Shown here in pieces: positions 27,251-36,163 of a stretch of DNA of 64,000 nucleotides; positions within the stretch are counted from its first letter, which is position 1, and each line of letters starts with the position of its first letter. The notes below the pieces were generated by a model, which had not been told where the DNA came from, did not search any database, and saw nothing but the letters and a program-made list of their open reading frames with translations. The translations under genes and the position numbers were made by a program. The stretch is from Cytophagia bacterium (GTDB lineage: Bacteria > Bacteroidota > Bacteroidia > Cytophagales > Spirosomataceae): positions 28,837-92,836 of the forward strand of contig REAB01000065.1 of assembly GCA_004293645.1 (NCBI GenBank), in the 5' to 3' direction.

Positions 27251-28216
27251 ATGAAAGCACTCCTTTGCAAACAATATGGCCCGCCCAGCTCGCTGGTAGT
27301 AGAAGAAATACCGTCACTCAAAGCCGAAAAAGGCCAAGTTGTGATTGACGTAAAAGCCTGCGGGGTCAATTTTCCCGATACACTCATTATTGAGGGCAAA
27401 TACCAGTTTAAGCCGCCGTTTCCGTTTTCGCCTGGGGGCGAAGTAGCGGGGGTAGTCAAAGAAGTGGGCGAGGGCGTGGCACACCTCAAAGTGGGCGACA
27501 ACGTGTTTGCCATGACTGGCTGGGGTGGGTTTGCGCAAGAAGTGGCGGTAGCGGCCAACCGCGCTTTTCCGATGCCCGTTGGCATGGATTATGCCGTGGC
27601 CGCGTCGTTGATGTACACCTACGGTACTTCTTACCACGCCCTAAAAGACCGCGCCAGCCTCCAAGCGGGCGAAACCCTGCTGGTGTTGGGGGCGGCGGGC
27701 GGCGTGGGTTTGGCCGCACTTAATTTGGGCAAAATAATGGGCGCAAAAGTAATTGCAGCGGCCTCAAACCCCGAAAAACTGGCACTTTGCCAAGTATATG
27801 GTGCCGACGAACTCATTGATTATACCCAAGAAGACCTCCGCGAGCGGCTCAAAGCAATCGGTGGCGTGGACGTAATCTACGACCCCGTGGGTGGGCCATA
27901 CACCGAGCCTGCTCTCCGCGCCATGAACTGGAAAGGGCGTTATTTGGTAGTGGGTTTTGCGGCAGGCCAAATTCCGAACATTCCGCTCAACCTGCCTCTG
28001 CTCAAAGGCTGCGCCGTAATGGGCGTATTTTGGGGTTCGTTTGCCGAGCGCGAACCCAAAGCCAATTATCAAAATGTGCTTGAATTGCTTGAGTTTTACC
28101 GCAACGGTCAGATGAAACCACACATTCAACGGATATGTTCGCTCGAAGAAGCGCCAGAAGCACTTTACGACATGCTCGAAAGGCGCGTCATGGGGAAACT
28201 GGTGGTAGCACCTTAA
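27251..28216 (+). CDS. NADPH:quinone oxidoreductase-like MDR protein
   Basis: 321 residues, zinc-free medium-chain dehydrogenase/reductase of the quinone oxidoreductase group. N-terminal GroES-like part (GVNFPDTLIIEGKYQ, PFSPGGEVAGVV), then the Rossmann fold with LVLGAAGGVGLAALNLGK. These enzymes reduce quinones or enoyl substrates with NADPH; the precise substrate is unknown. A terminator begins at the stop codon. Confidence 0.9.
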   Translation: MKALLCKQYGPPSSLVVEEIPSLKAEKGQVVIDVKACGVNFPDTLIIEGKYQFKPPFPFSPGGEVAGVVKEVGEGVAHLKVGDNVFAMTGWGGFAQEVAVAANRAFPMPVGMDYAVAASLMYTYGTSYHALKDRASLQAGETLLVLGAAGGVGLAALNLGKIMGAKVIAAASNPEKLALCQVYGADELIDYTQEDLRERLKAIGGVDVIYDPVGGPYTEPALRAMNWKGRYLVVGFAAGQIPNIPLNLPLLKGCAVMGVFWGSFAEREPKANYQNVLELLEFYRNGQMKPHIQRICSLEEAPEALYDMLERRVMGKLVVAP

Positions 28217-28248
28217 AGAAAAACCCCGCTTCGACGGGGTTTTTCTTT
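28215..28248. terminator. Bidirectional terminator
   Basis: aaagaaaaacccc (28215-28227) pairs exactly with ggggtttttcttt (28236-28248) around gcttcgac. It serves the convergent genes on both sides. Confidence 0.88.
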
Positions 28249-28249
28249 A

Positions 28250-28723
28250 TTACAAAACGCTTTTGAGCATTTCTTCGGCTTTGGCCAAGTCAGCTTTTAT
28301 TTTTTCGATGTTTTTCTTCATCTCCTGCTGAATTTCCAGCATCTGGTCGGGCGTAACGTCGGGAGTAGGTTTGTGCTCATGCTCGTGGTTGTGGGCTTCG
28401 CCTTCGGCGTGCTTGTGTTCGAGGCCAGGCACGCCCACAATGTTTTCTTCCCATTCGGCAAAAGCCTTTTGCACACTTTCCAGAGCGGCACTGGTCGAGT
28501 CCAAACGCGCCAAGGCGGCAGCATCGGTTATGGTTTTTTTCTTATCTGCCAACATTATTTTCAACGAATCAATGCCCTCAATTTGGGCTTCGAGGGCTTC
28601 GCCTATTTCGTGGGCTTCGTTGTGAATTTTACCCGCTTCTTCGAGTTTGGGGTCTTTTTTGTCGGCGCAAGCTAATGCACTTATTACCAAGGCAATAGAT
28701 AGAAAATAAGCAAGTGTTTTCAT
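28250..28723 (-). CDS. His-rich coiled-coil lipoprotein
   Basis: 157 residues, lipoprotein signal MKTLAYFLSIALVISALAC (Cys19). Mostly helical, heptad-like E/K/A-rich sequence, broken by a histidine cluster at 102-118 (EHKHAEGEAHNHEHEHK) that could bind Zn, Cu or Ni in the periplasm. The family is unrecognised. The next gene on the same strand, with 26 bases between, is a membrane protein with a metal-transport-like layout, which supports a role in metal handling (inference). Confidence 0.7.
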   Translation of the reverse strand: MKTLAYFLSIALVISALACADKKDPKLEEAGKIHNEAHEIGEALEAQIEGIDSLKIMLADKKKTITDAAALARLDSTSAALESVQKAFAEWEENIVGVPGLEHKHAEGEAHNHEHEHKPTPDVTPDQMLEIQQEMKKNIEKIKADLAKAEEMLKSVL

Positions 28724-28749
28724 TGTTTTTGGGTTTATGGTTTGTACAT

Positions 28750-29292
28750 TTATAATGCTTCTACGGCGTAGCCTTGTTGGCGCAAAATAGCCAAAATAAC
28801 TGGCTTGGAAGTTTTGCCCGACCGATACCGCACGCTCAGTTTTTGATTCTCAATTTCAATTTGTGAAGGCACTACGCCCTCTACCAATTGTAGCGTGTTG
28901 TTGAGTTCTTGGGGCGACTTAATCTTTTTGCTAAACTTAAACTCAGCCACTCGCGTGCTGGCGTAGCGTTCCATTTGAGCTTGAGCCAAACGGCTTTCTT
29001 CGCGTTGAAAATAGCGGTGTGGCACGGTATTGAGAAATATTGTTAAACACACAATTGCCCACAAAGTTCCTTTTTCGGCGCGGCTGTGGGCGTGGTTTGG
29101 TCGTCCATATACATCATAAAACGACCACGCCAATACTACCAACTGAATGATAATGAGCGGAATACGGTATTGGTTGAGCCAATTGAAGGCTGCGTTGTTT
29201 ACCAGTGCCATCAACAGCGGAAGCCAGCAACACAGCAAATGTACAAAGGCCGTAAAAGTAAATTGAAAAGTAACGGAAAGTAATCGAGTCAT
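28750..29292 (-). CDS. MerC-like membrane protein with degenerate HMA-like tail
   Basis: 180 residues from ATG 29292 (MTRLLSVTFQF); the in-frame ATG at 29328 is less likely. Three to four hydrophobic segments occupy the first 100 residues, the first holding Cys-Cys (HLLCCWLPLL). The last 65 residues have the beta-alpha-beta pattern of a heavy-metal-associated domain (FKFSKKI, VEGVVPSQIEIENQKLSVRY, ILRQQGYAVEAL) but lack its CxxC. The layout suggests metal transport or sensing; the assignment is weak. Confidence 0.55.
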   Translation of the reverse strand: MTRLLSVTFQFTFTAFVHLLCCWLPLLMALVNNAAFNWLNQYRIPLIIIQLVVLAWSFYDVYGRPNHAHSRAEKGTLWAIVCLTIFLNTVPHRYFQREESRLAQAQMERYASTRVAEFKFSKKIKSPQELNNTLQLVEGVVPSQIEIENQKLSVRYRSGKTSKPVILAILRQQGYAVEAL

Positions 29293-29398
29293 TTCTTGTT
29301 TGCAATAATGTTGCAAATATACAAACAAATTTATGACGGTAAAAAATTCCTGCTTGGTTCTTTAATATTTTAGAACACAAACAAACACTTTTATTGAT

Positions 29399-30595
29399 AT
29401 GCAAAAAATTGCCATGCTTGGTTCAGGTTTTATCGGGCGTTTTTATGCCGAATCAATTCACGGTCAGCGCAGCCGCGACCGCGTGGTGGCCATTTACGCT
29501 CGGCGCGAAGAAAGTGCCAAAAAGTTTGCCGCCGACTACGGTTGCAGCATTTGGGACACCGACATGGAGGCCGTCATAGCACACCCCGACGTAAATATGG
29601 TGTGCGTGGCTTTGCCCAACAATCTCCACGAGGCCGCCGTGATGCTGTGCGCCAAACACAAAAAAAACGTGGTAACCACCAAGCCATTGGGCCGCAACGG
29701 AGAAGAAGCCTTGCGCATGATGAAAGCCGTAGAGGAATCGGGGATTTTTGGCGGCTATTTGGAAGATTTGTGCTACACGCCCAAGTTTTTGAAAGCCTTA
29801 GAAAGTGTCAAATCGGGTAGTTTGGGGCGTATTTTGTGGGCAAAGTCGCGCGAGGCGCACCCTGGCCCTCATTCCAACTGGTTTTGGGACAAAGAGCAAG
29901 CGGGCGGGGGTTGTATCTTAGATTTGGGGTGTCATTGCATCGAAATCTCGCGCAATTTTATTGGCAAAGACGTGCGGCCCGTCGAAGTAATGTGCTGGGC
30001 TGCTACCCAAGTAAAACCCATTGAGGCCGAAGACCACGCCATTGCGCTGGTTAAATACGAAAACGGGGCCATTGGCCAATTTGAGGTAAGCTGGGCATTT
30101 AGGGGCGGCATGGACTTGCGCGACGAAGTGATGGGCACCGAAGGCACCATTTGGATTAATAACTTTTTGCGGACGGGCTTTGAGATGTACACCACGGGCA
30201 AAGGAACTGACTACGTAGCCGAAAAAGCGGAGTCAAATTCGGGCTGGCTCTTTCCAGTGGGCGACGAAGTAAACGACTTGGGCTATAACCACATGTTTAC
30301 CGATATGTTTTTTGCCGCCGAAGAGGGCCGCGAAGCTGCCGAAACATTTTATGATGGCTACGTGGTAAACGCCGTCATTGACGCTTGCTACAAATCGGCT
30401 CAAACCAAGCAGTGGGAACCCATCAATCTGCCCGTTTGGCGCGGCCAAGAAGGGTTCACTGCCGCCACCACTTTGGTAGAATACGATGCCGATTTTTACC
30501 TCATCAAAGAAGAATTAACCCACGATGGTCGCCACAAAGTGATTTTGAAAGACAAAAAATCGGGCGAAATCATTGAAAAAGACTTGAAAAAGTAA
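29399..30595 (+). CDS. Gfo/Idh/MocA family oxidoreductase
   Basis: 398 residues. The N-terminal Rossmann motif MLGSGFIGRFYAESI (GxGxxG-like) is followed by VVTTKPLGRNGEEA with the family's catalytic Lys-Pro and a C-terminal GFO domain (GGGCILDLGCHCIEI with conserved His). Members oxidise or epimerise sugars and cyclitols with NAD(P). It is divergent from the metal-type gene. The substrate is unknown. Confidence 0.9.
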   Translation: MQKIAMLGSGFIGRFYAESIHGQRSRDRVVAIYARREESAKKFAADYGCSIWDTDMEAVIAHPDVNMVCVALPNNLHEAAVMLCAKHKKNVVTTKPLGRNGEEALRMMKAVEESGIFGGYLEDLCYTPKFLKALESVKSGSLGRILWAKSREAHPGPHSNWFWDKEQAGGGCILDLGCHCIEISRNFIGKDVRPVEVMCWAATQVKPIEAEDHAIALVKYENGAIGQFEVSWAFRGGMDLRDEVMGTEGTIWINNFLRTGFEMYTTGKGTDYVAEKAESNSGWLFPVGDEVNDLGYNHMFTDMFFAAEEGREAAETFYDGYVVNAVIDACYKSAQTKQWEPINLPVWRGQEGFTAATTLVEYDADFYLIKEELTHDGRHKVILKDKKSGEIIEKDLKK

Positions 30596-30678
30596 GGAAA
30601 TTAGCGCATATTGTGACCAAGGATGTGATGGTAGTTTGCTGTACACATTCAAAATTACATCTTTACACCTCATTAAAA

Positions 30679-32076
30679 ATGACTATTCAATTTTGTGGCG
30701 CGGCGCGCCAAGTAACCGGCAGTAAGCACCTCATTACCACCCAAAAAGGCACTAAAATACTGCTTGATTGTGGTTTATTTCAGGGTATAAATACGCAAGA
30801 ACTAAACCAAAAATTTGGTTTTGACCCCGCCGAAATAGACTTTCTGTTGCTTTCGCACGCCCACATTGACCACGCAGGTCTTATTCCACGCTTGGTGAGT
30901 TTGGGTTTCAAAGGCCCCATTTATTGTACCGCCGCCACCGCCGACTTATGCAGCATTATGCTCATGGACAGTGCGCGTATTCAAGAAAAAGACACCGAGC
31001 GCATCAATGAACGCCGCCAAAAACGGGGCGAGCCACTCTTGGAAATACTTTACGATGCCGCCGACGTAACAAAAACCATCGAACTGCTCGTGCCAGTGGC
31101 CTACAACCAAACTTTTTGGCTCAATACCAACGAAATAAGCGTTATTTTTACTGACACAGGCCATATTTTGGGCAGTGCCGCCGTGCATTTGGGTATTCAA
31201 GAAGACGGTAAAACCAAGCACATTTCGTTTTCGGGCGATATTGGGCGACCCAACGATAAGATTTTGCGCAGCCCTGCGCCTTTTCCACAGGCCGATGTCA
31301 TCATTTGTGAATCTACTTACGGCAACCGCCTCCATGAGCCAGAACCCGACATGAAAGCCCACCTCTTGCGCATTGTGCGCGATACCTGCGTGGTGCGGCG
31401 CGGCAAAGTTATTATTCCTGCTTTTGCGGTAGATCGTACCCAAGAACTCATCTATGCCCTCGACCAACTGGCCGAAGCCAACCTTTTGCCTCACATTAAA
31501 GTGTTCATTGACAGTCCGTTGGCCGTTAAAGCCACCGATATTATGCGAAAAAATGAGGAATGTTTTAACCCCGAAATTTTGGCTTACATTAAAAAAGACG
31601 GCGATGCGTTCAGCTTTCCCAACTTGGTGTATGTGTCGGATATCAACCAATCGAAGGCCATCAACGACTCCAAAGAGCCTTGCATTATCATTTCGGCATC
31701 GGGCATGGCCGAGGCGGGGCGCATCAAACACCACATCAAAAACAACATCAACGACCCCAACAGCACCATTTTGTTGGTGGGCTATTGCTCGCCCAACAGC
31801 TTGGGCGGGGCACTCAAACGCGGCGACAACGAAGTGCAAATATTTGGCGAGCGGCACGCTGTGAAGGCGCGGGTAGAAGTGATGGACTCGTTTTCGGCCC
31901 ACGCCGACTACGAAGAAATGCTCGACTATTTGGCTTGCCAAGATGCAACACGGGTACAAAAGCTGTTTTTGGTACACGGCGACTACGACACCCAATTGGC
32001 TTTTAAACAAAAACTCACCAAAGCGGGTTTTCAAGATGTTTATATCCCAGATTTATACGAGCAAGTGGGGGTTTAA
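30679..32076 (+). CDS. Metallo-beta-lactamase fold beta-CASP RNA hydrolase
   Basis: 465 residues from the ATG at 30679 (MTIQFCGAARQVTGSKHL); the frame is open 22 codons further upstream. Motif SHAHIDHAG gives the zinc ligands (His60, His62, Asp64, His65), the beta-CASP segment carries CESTYGNR and IIISASGMAEAGRIKHH, and the C-terminal Zn-dependent hydrolase motif ends with FSAHADYEEM and LVHGD. It is a member of the exonuclease/CPSF73-like RNA-processing group. Confidence 0.9.
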   Translation: MTIQFCGAARQVTGSKHLITTQKGTKILLDCGLFQGINTQELNQKFGFDPAEIDFLLLSHAHIDHAGLIPRLVSLGFKGPIYCTAATADLCSIMLMDSARIQEKDTERINERRQKRGEPLLEILYDAADVTKTIELLVPVAYNQTFWLNTNEISVIFTDTGHILGSAAVHLGIQEDGKTKHISFSGDIGRPNDKILRSPAPFPQADVIICESTYGNRLHEPEPDMKAHLLRIVRDTCVVRRGKVIIPAFAVDRTQELIYALDQLAEANLLPHIKVFIDSPLAVKATDIMRKNEECFNPEILAYIKKDGDAFSFPNLVYVSDINQSKAINDSKEPCIIISASGMAEAGRIKHHIKNNINDPNSTILLVGYCSPNSLGGALKRGDNEVQIFGERHAVKARVEVMDSFSAHADYEEMLDYLACQDATRVQKLFLVHGDYDTQLAFKQKLTKAGFQDVYIPDLYEQVGV

Positions 32077-32135
32077 GAATGGAAACTTTTAGATTTATTT
32101 AATTGATAGTGAGTATTTTACGAAGAGTTTTGAAA

Positions 32136-32825
32136 ATGAATAATCGAAGAAAAGTAACAGCAAAACAGATTTATGACATGCTGTTGAATGAGTTTAAAAT
32201 CAAGCAACAAATAGGCAGTGTAGAGATAATTTTGGGAGGTATTTCGGCAAAATATGGCGGTAAAGATGCGATTGGCGATTTGTTGCAAGAGTGGCTTGCC
32301 GAATGGTTAAAGCAAAACAACATTTATTTCAGAACACGAGCGAATACGCAGGAGTTTCCCGATTTTTTGCTTGCCGAAGATGATAAAAGTGGGTTCTTGG
32401 AAATAAAAACGTTTGATGGTAGTGCAACACCAGCGTTTGACATTGCCAATTTTGACTCTTACAACAAATCCTTACTTATCAAACCCGAGCGGCTTGATGC
32501 AGATTATTTGATTTTGAGCTACAAGATGGTAAATGCTGTTTTGAGTATAGAAAACGTGTGGCTAATGAAAGTTTGGGAAATGGCAGGAGATTCGGGCAAA
32601 AATCCTGTTAATATGCAAACTAAAAATGGGCAACCTTACAACCTAAGACCGATAAAGTGGTATGCTAAAAAAGCTAAAAATAAGCCATTTACCGATAAGT
32701 TAAGTTTTATAACTGCCATTGCTGAAACGCTTAGGAAATATCCTTACAGTACAGGTAGTTACAACGATAATTGGTTGGAAAAAGTAAAAGAGAGATATTT
32801 TGCGAACACAGAGCTTAGATTGTAA
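32136..32825 (+). CDS. NgoBV-like type II restriction endonuclease
   Basis: 229 residues from ATG 32136 (MNNRRKVTAKQIYDMLL). A PD-(D/E)xK nuclease site is visible: PDF at 75-77 (Asp76) and GFLEIK with Glu89 and Lys91. The general layout matches the NgoBV restriction family, whose known members cut GGNNCC; the specificity here is untested. It runs convergently into the C5 methyltransferase with an 11-base overlap, the expected partner. AT-richer than the flanking genes, as for a transferred cassette. Confidence 0.75.
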   Translation: MNNRRKVTAKQIYDMLLNEFKIKQQIGSVEIILGGISAKYGGKDAIGDLLQEWLAEWLKQNNIYFRTRANTQEFPDFLLAEDDKSGFLEIKTFDGSATPAFDIANFDSYNKSLLIKPERLDADYLILSYKMVNAVLSIENVWLMKVWEMAGDSGKNPVNMQTKNGQPYNLRPIKWYAKKAKNKPFTDKLSFITAIAETLRKYPYSTGSYNDNWLEKVKERYFANTELRL

Positions 32826-34206
32826 CAGATAACAATTCACTTTCGGCCTCTACTATTTCATAATTATCGCTTTGCCAAACATCTAAAATTCTATCACTGA
32901 TTGCCTTAATGACAGGAACTACAACCGTATTTCCTAATAAATCAAAGGCCAAACTTTCTTTGACTGGTATTTCGTAGCTTTCAGGATAACCAAACAAGCG
33001 TAACCCTTCCCGTTTAGTTAATTTTCTAAGACCATTTCCGTCTGGAACTACAATTTTCACCATATCGGTTGCTACCAAAGTGGGAGCAATTTCAAATGGG
33101 CTTAAAATTTTATTGATTTCAAAACTTAGCTTTCCAGTTACAATATTATACCCTTTGGGCTTTGTTTCATCGTAAACGCGAGAACTAATTACACCATTTT
33201 CTGTATTTTCATTTATCAATTTTTTAGGATATTCAAATCTTAGATACCCTTTTTCAACCAAGTCGTCTAAAAGTACTTTAACATCAATACTTTCAAACAA
33301 ATTATTGGTCGGAAAAAATGACTGAATTTGTTCGAGCGTTAGGGGCATTCCGTCCATCCAATCAATTCCTATTTCACTTGCCCATTGTTTTTTTCTTCGT
33401 TCTTTGAATAACCTATTCAACAAATAAATCTGCTCTTTTGAACATTCTCCTTTTATTCCAATATCCCAACTATGAATGTTGTTCTCGCCGCCACGCTTAT
33501 CTTTTATTGATTTTCCATAGAGTTCTTTTATTGTAAAATGTGAAAGTAGTCGCCTCGTAAAATCGGTGTTCATGGTAGGTTTTCCTACTTCTAAAATATC
33601 TTTTATAACTTTGTAAGTAGGCTCAAAACCTGTTAACGAGACCTTTCTTTTGGGAGTGGCTCTTTTCTTTGTCCCAACTATAAAAACTCTTTTTCTTGAT
33701 TGCGGAACCCCAAAGTGTACACTGTCCAAAACTTTCCAAGTAACTTGGTATTCCAGTTCATTTTCAAGTTTCTCCAAAATTATTCGAAGTGTGCGCCCTA
33801 TTTCATCGTTTTTATTTTCTAAATCGTGTTTTACCAAGCCTTCAACATTTTCAAGAATGAATCCTTCTGGCTGATGAAATCTTATAATACGTTCAATTTC
33901 AAAAAATAGCGTTCCTCGTGTATCAGCAAAACCATTCCTTTTACCACTTGCACTAAATGGTTGGCAAGGAAAACCACCAAACAAAAAATCGAACGGAGGA
34001 ATATCTTCGTTCTTAACTTTAAAAATATCGCCAACAAAATGCTCATGCTGGTGGTTGTGTTTAAGCGTCTGAATAGCATAAGGTTTAATTTCAGAAGTTA
34101 ACACACATTCGGTTTCAATGCCTTTTTCTTTACAAGCTTGTTCAAAACCAAGTCTAATACCTCCAAGACCCGCGAATAAATCTATAAATTTTAGTTTATT
34201 TCTCAC
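32815..34206 (-). CDS. DNA (cytosine-5) methyltransferase
   Basis: 463 residues, starting at a GTG (34206-34204) inside a GTGA overlap with the stop of the upstream DUF6471 gene, which implies coupled translation. Motif I FIDLFAGLGGIRLGFEQ, motif IV PCQPFS with catalytic Cys81, motif VI ENVEGL (119-124), and motif X LLGNTVVVPV near the end. It protects the host DNA against the adjacent nuclease. The target recognition domain lies between about residues 190 and 400. Confidence 0.94.
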   Translation of the reverse strand: MRNKLKFIDLFAGLGGIRLGFEQACKEKGIETECVLTSEIKPYAIQTLKHNHQHEHFVGDIFKVKNEDIPPFDFLFGGFPCQPFSASGKRNGFADTRGTLFFEIERIIRFHQPEGFILENVEGLVKHDLENKNDEIGRTLRIILEKLENELEYQVTWKVLDSVHFGVPQSRKRVFIVGTKKRATPKRKVSLTGFEPTYKVIKDILEVGKPTMNTDFTRRLLSHFTIKELYGKSIKDKRGGENNIHSWDIGIKGECSKEQIYLLNRLFKERRKKQWASEIGIDWMDGMPLTLEQIQSFFPTNNLFESIDVKVLLDDLVEKGYLRFEYPKKLINENTENGVISSRVYDETKPKGYNIVTGKLSFEINKILSPFEIAPTLVATDMVKIVVPDGNGLRKLTKREGLRLFGYPESYEIPVKESLAFDLLGNTVVVPVIKAISDRILDVWQSDNYEIVEAESELLSVTI

Positions 34207-34532
34207 TTTTTGATTGTTTTAAATTCAACATTTGGTTCTGCCGCTATCAAGTTTGAAGACGTGTCTGATAGTTGCTGCAAAACAGGGAAATTATTACGAA
34301 TGTCAATTAGCTGATACTCCTCAATTTCAATTTTTGTACACCCAATGACATACAAACACTGCATAAAAAACGAAGCACTGAATGTACCTCGGCTGATTTT
34401 ACTATCTACACTTGATTTTGTTTCAGCACAACCGTTCTCGTTTAATAAAAGCGTTAAATCCTCATTAGATAGCCCTCTTTTTATTAACTCAGATTTAAGT
34501 ATTCGTTTAACTTTGCTGTTCCATTCAGACAT
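34203..34532 (-). CDS. DUF6471 family protein, probable RM controller
   Basis: 109 residues from ATG 34532 (MSEWNSKVKRILKSELIKRG); an upstream in-frame ATG (34604) would add a hydrophobic non-conserved head. The sequence fits DUF6471: a helix-turn-helix-like N-terminal domain with KISRGTFSASFFMQCLYVIGC. Translationally coupled to the methyltransferase (GTGA overlap). Small DNA-binding proteins in this position usually control expression of restriction-modification genes; that role here is inference. Confidence 0.75.
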   Translation of the reverse strand: MSEWNSKVKRILKSELIKRGLSNEDLTLLLNENGCAETKSSVDSKISRGTFSASFFMQCLYVIGCTKIEIEEYQLIDIRNNFPVLQQLSDTSSNLIAAEPNVEFKTIKK

Positions 34533-34647
34533 AAAGCAGAAATATTGTTTTTGCAAATATGCAAAAAATAATACGAATATGCAAATTAAAATACAAAAAC
34601 ACAAAAAAAATTTATTTTAATTATATTCAACATAAAAAGTGCTTTTA

Positions 34648-34655
34648 TATCTTTG
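34648..34655 (+). promoter_or_regulatory. -7 promoter box for the DUF1501 gene
   Basis: TATCTTTG, 14 bases before the ATG at 34670, downstream of a very AT-rich stretch. Confidence 0.6.
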
Positions 34656-34669
34656 ACAACAACACAACC

Positions 34670-36157
34670 ATGGAAAAGCTACTCAAAGAACTTCAACACG
34701 CTGATTTGCAGCGTCAAACGCGGCGGCATTTTTTGCAAACTACCAGCTTGGGGCTGGGGGCTTTGGGCTTGGGCGGGTTGCTCAACAGTTGCGGCTGGAA
34801 AGACAAAACCACCAACGCCGCGCCGCTCCAATCTACCGACCCCATGGCCGTACGGCTCTCGCAGTTTGCTCCCAAAGCCAAGCGCGTCATTTATATTCAC
34901 ATGGCGGGCGCACCTTCGCAGTTGGAGTTGTTCGATTATAAACCAGAATTGCAGAAGTTTCACGGCAAAGATTGCCCGCAAGAATTTTTGGAAGGCAAAA
35001 AATTTGCGTTCATCAAGGGTGTACCCAAAATGCTCGGTTCGGTGGCCAATTTCAAACAAAATGGCCAGTCGGGGGCTTGGGTGTCCGACTACCTGCCTTA
35101 TTTGCAAACCGCCGCCGATAAAGTGTCGTTTTTGAAAGCCATGTACACCGACCAGTTCAACCACGCGCCTGCCCAATTGATGATGCACACGGGCCACGCG
35201 CGGCTGGGGCGGCCCAGTTTGGGGTCGTGGGCGGTGTATGGCCTGGGTTCAGAAAATCAAAATTTGCCTGGTTTTATTGTGTTGGCATCTGGTGGCAAGC
35301 AACCCGACGCGGGCAAGTCGGTGTGGGGAAGTGGTTTTTTGCCAACGGTTTATCAGGGCGTACAATGCCGCACGGGCGGCGACCCCGTGTTGTACGTGTC
35401 GGACCCCGCTGGCATGAACCGTGATGTGCGCAAAAATACCATTGAAGCCATCAACGATATCAACCGCCAAGAGTTTGAAGAAGCCCAAGACCCCGAGATT
35501 TTGACGCGCATCAGCCAGTATGAAATGGCGTTCAGAATGCAAATGTCGGTGCCCGAAGTGATGGACGTGAGCAAAGAACCGCAGTACGTACTGGATATGT
35601 ACGGCGTAAAAGCGGGCGAAGGTACGTTTGCCATGAACTGCCTTTTGGCGCGCAAATTGGTAGAAAACGGCGTGCGTTTTGTGCAACTCTTCGACTGGGG
35701 CTGGGACACCCACGGCACTGGTCCAGACGGCGCACTCGAAATAGGACTCCGCGACAAATGTAAGCAATCGGACCAGGCCGTAACGGCCTTACTCCAAGAC
35801 CTCGAAATGCGCGGCTTGCTCGATGAAACACTGGTAGTATGGGGCGGAGAATTTGGCCGCACACCCATGCAAGAAAACCGCGATGGCCAAGTGCTGCCCT
35901 ACTCGGGCCGCGACCACCACTTGGAGGCTTTCACGGTTTGGCTGGCGGGCGCAGGCGTAAAAAAAGGCCACTCGCACGGCCAAACCGACGACTTGGGCTA
36001 CAACGGCGTGAAAGACCGCACCAGCGTACACGACCTGCAAGCCACCATTTTGCACCTCATCGGGTTTGACCACGAAAAACTGACGTACCCCTTTCAAGGC
36101 CGCAACTTCCGTCTCACCGACACCGAAGGAAAAGTGATTCGATCTATTTTGTCTTGA
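34670..36157 (+). CDS. DUF1501 family protein with Tat signal
   Basis: 495 residues from ATG 34670 (MEKLLKELQHADLQRQTRRH). The twin-arginine motif TRRHFLQTT (Arg18-Arg19) is followed by a Gly/Leu-rich segment, so the protein is exported folded. The sulfatase/alkaline-phosphatase-like DUF1501 core includes HMAGAPSQLELFD, GGKQPDAGKSVWG, FDWGWDTHG and WGGEFGRTPM. In Planctomycetota and Bacteroidota it is usually paired with a DUF1549/DUF1553 cytochrome-like protein; no such partner is visible here, and a restriction-modification cassette sits upstream instead. Confidence 0.9.
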   Translation: MEKLLKELQHADLQRQTRRHFLQTTSLGLGALGLGGLLNSCGWKDKTTNAAPLQSTDPMAVRLSQFAPKAKRVIYIHMAGAPSQLELFDYKPELQKFHGKDCPQEFLEGKKFAFIKGVPKMLGSVANFKQNGQSGAWVSDYLPYLQTAADKVSFLKAMYTDQFNHAPAQLMMHTGHARLGRPSLGSWAVYGLGSENQNLPGFIVLASGGKQPDAGKSVWGSGFLPTVYQGVQCRTGGDPVLYVSDPAGMNRDVRKNTIEAINDINRQEFEEAQDPEILTRISQYEMAFRMQMSVPEVMDVSKEPQYVLDMYGVKAGEGTFAMNCLLARKLVENGVRFVQLFDWGWDTHGTGPDGALEIGLRDKCKQSDQAVTALLQDLEMRGLLDETLVVWGGEFGRTPMQENRDGQVLPYSGRDHHLEAFTVWLAGAGVKKGHSHGQTDDLGYNGVKDRTSVHDLQATILHLIGFDHEKLTYPFQGRNFRLTDTEGKVIRSILS

Positions 36158-36163
36158 CAACTC

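Noticed and set aside
30946..32034. Long open frame (362 codons) on the minus strand
   Set aside because: Antisense to the beta-CASP hydrolase, whose motifs are complete.
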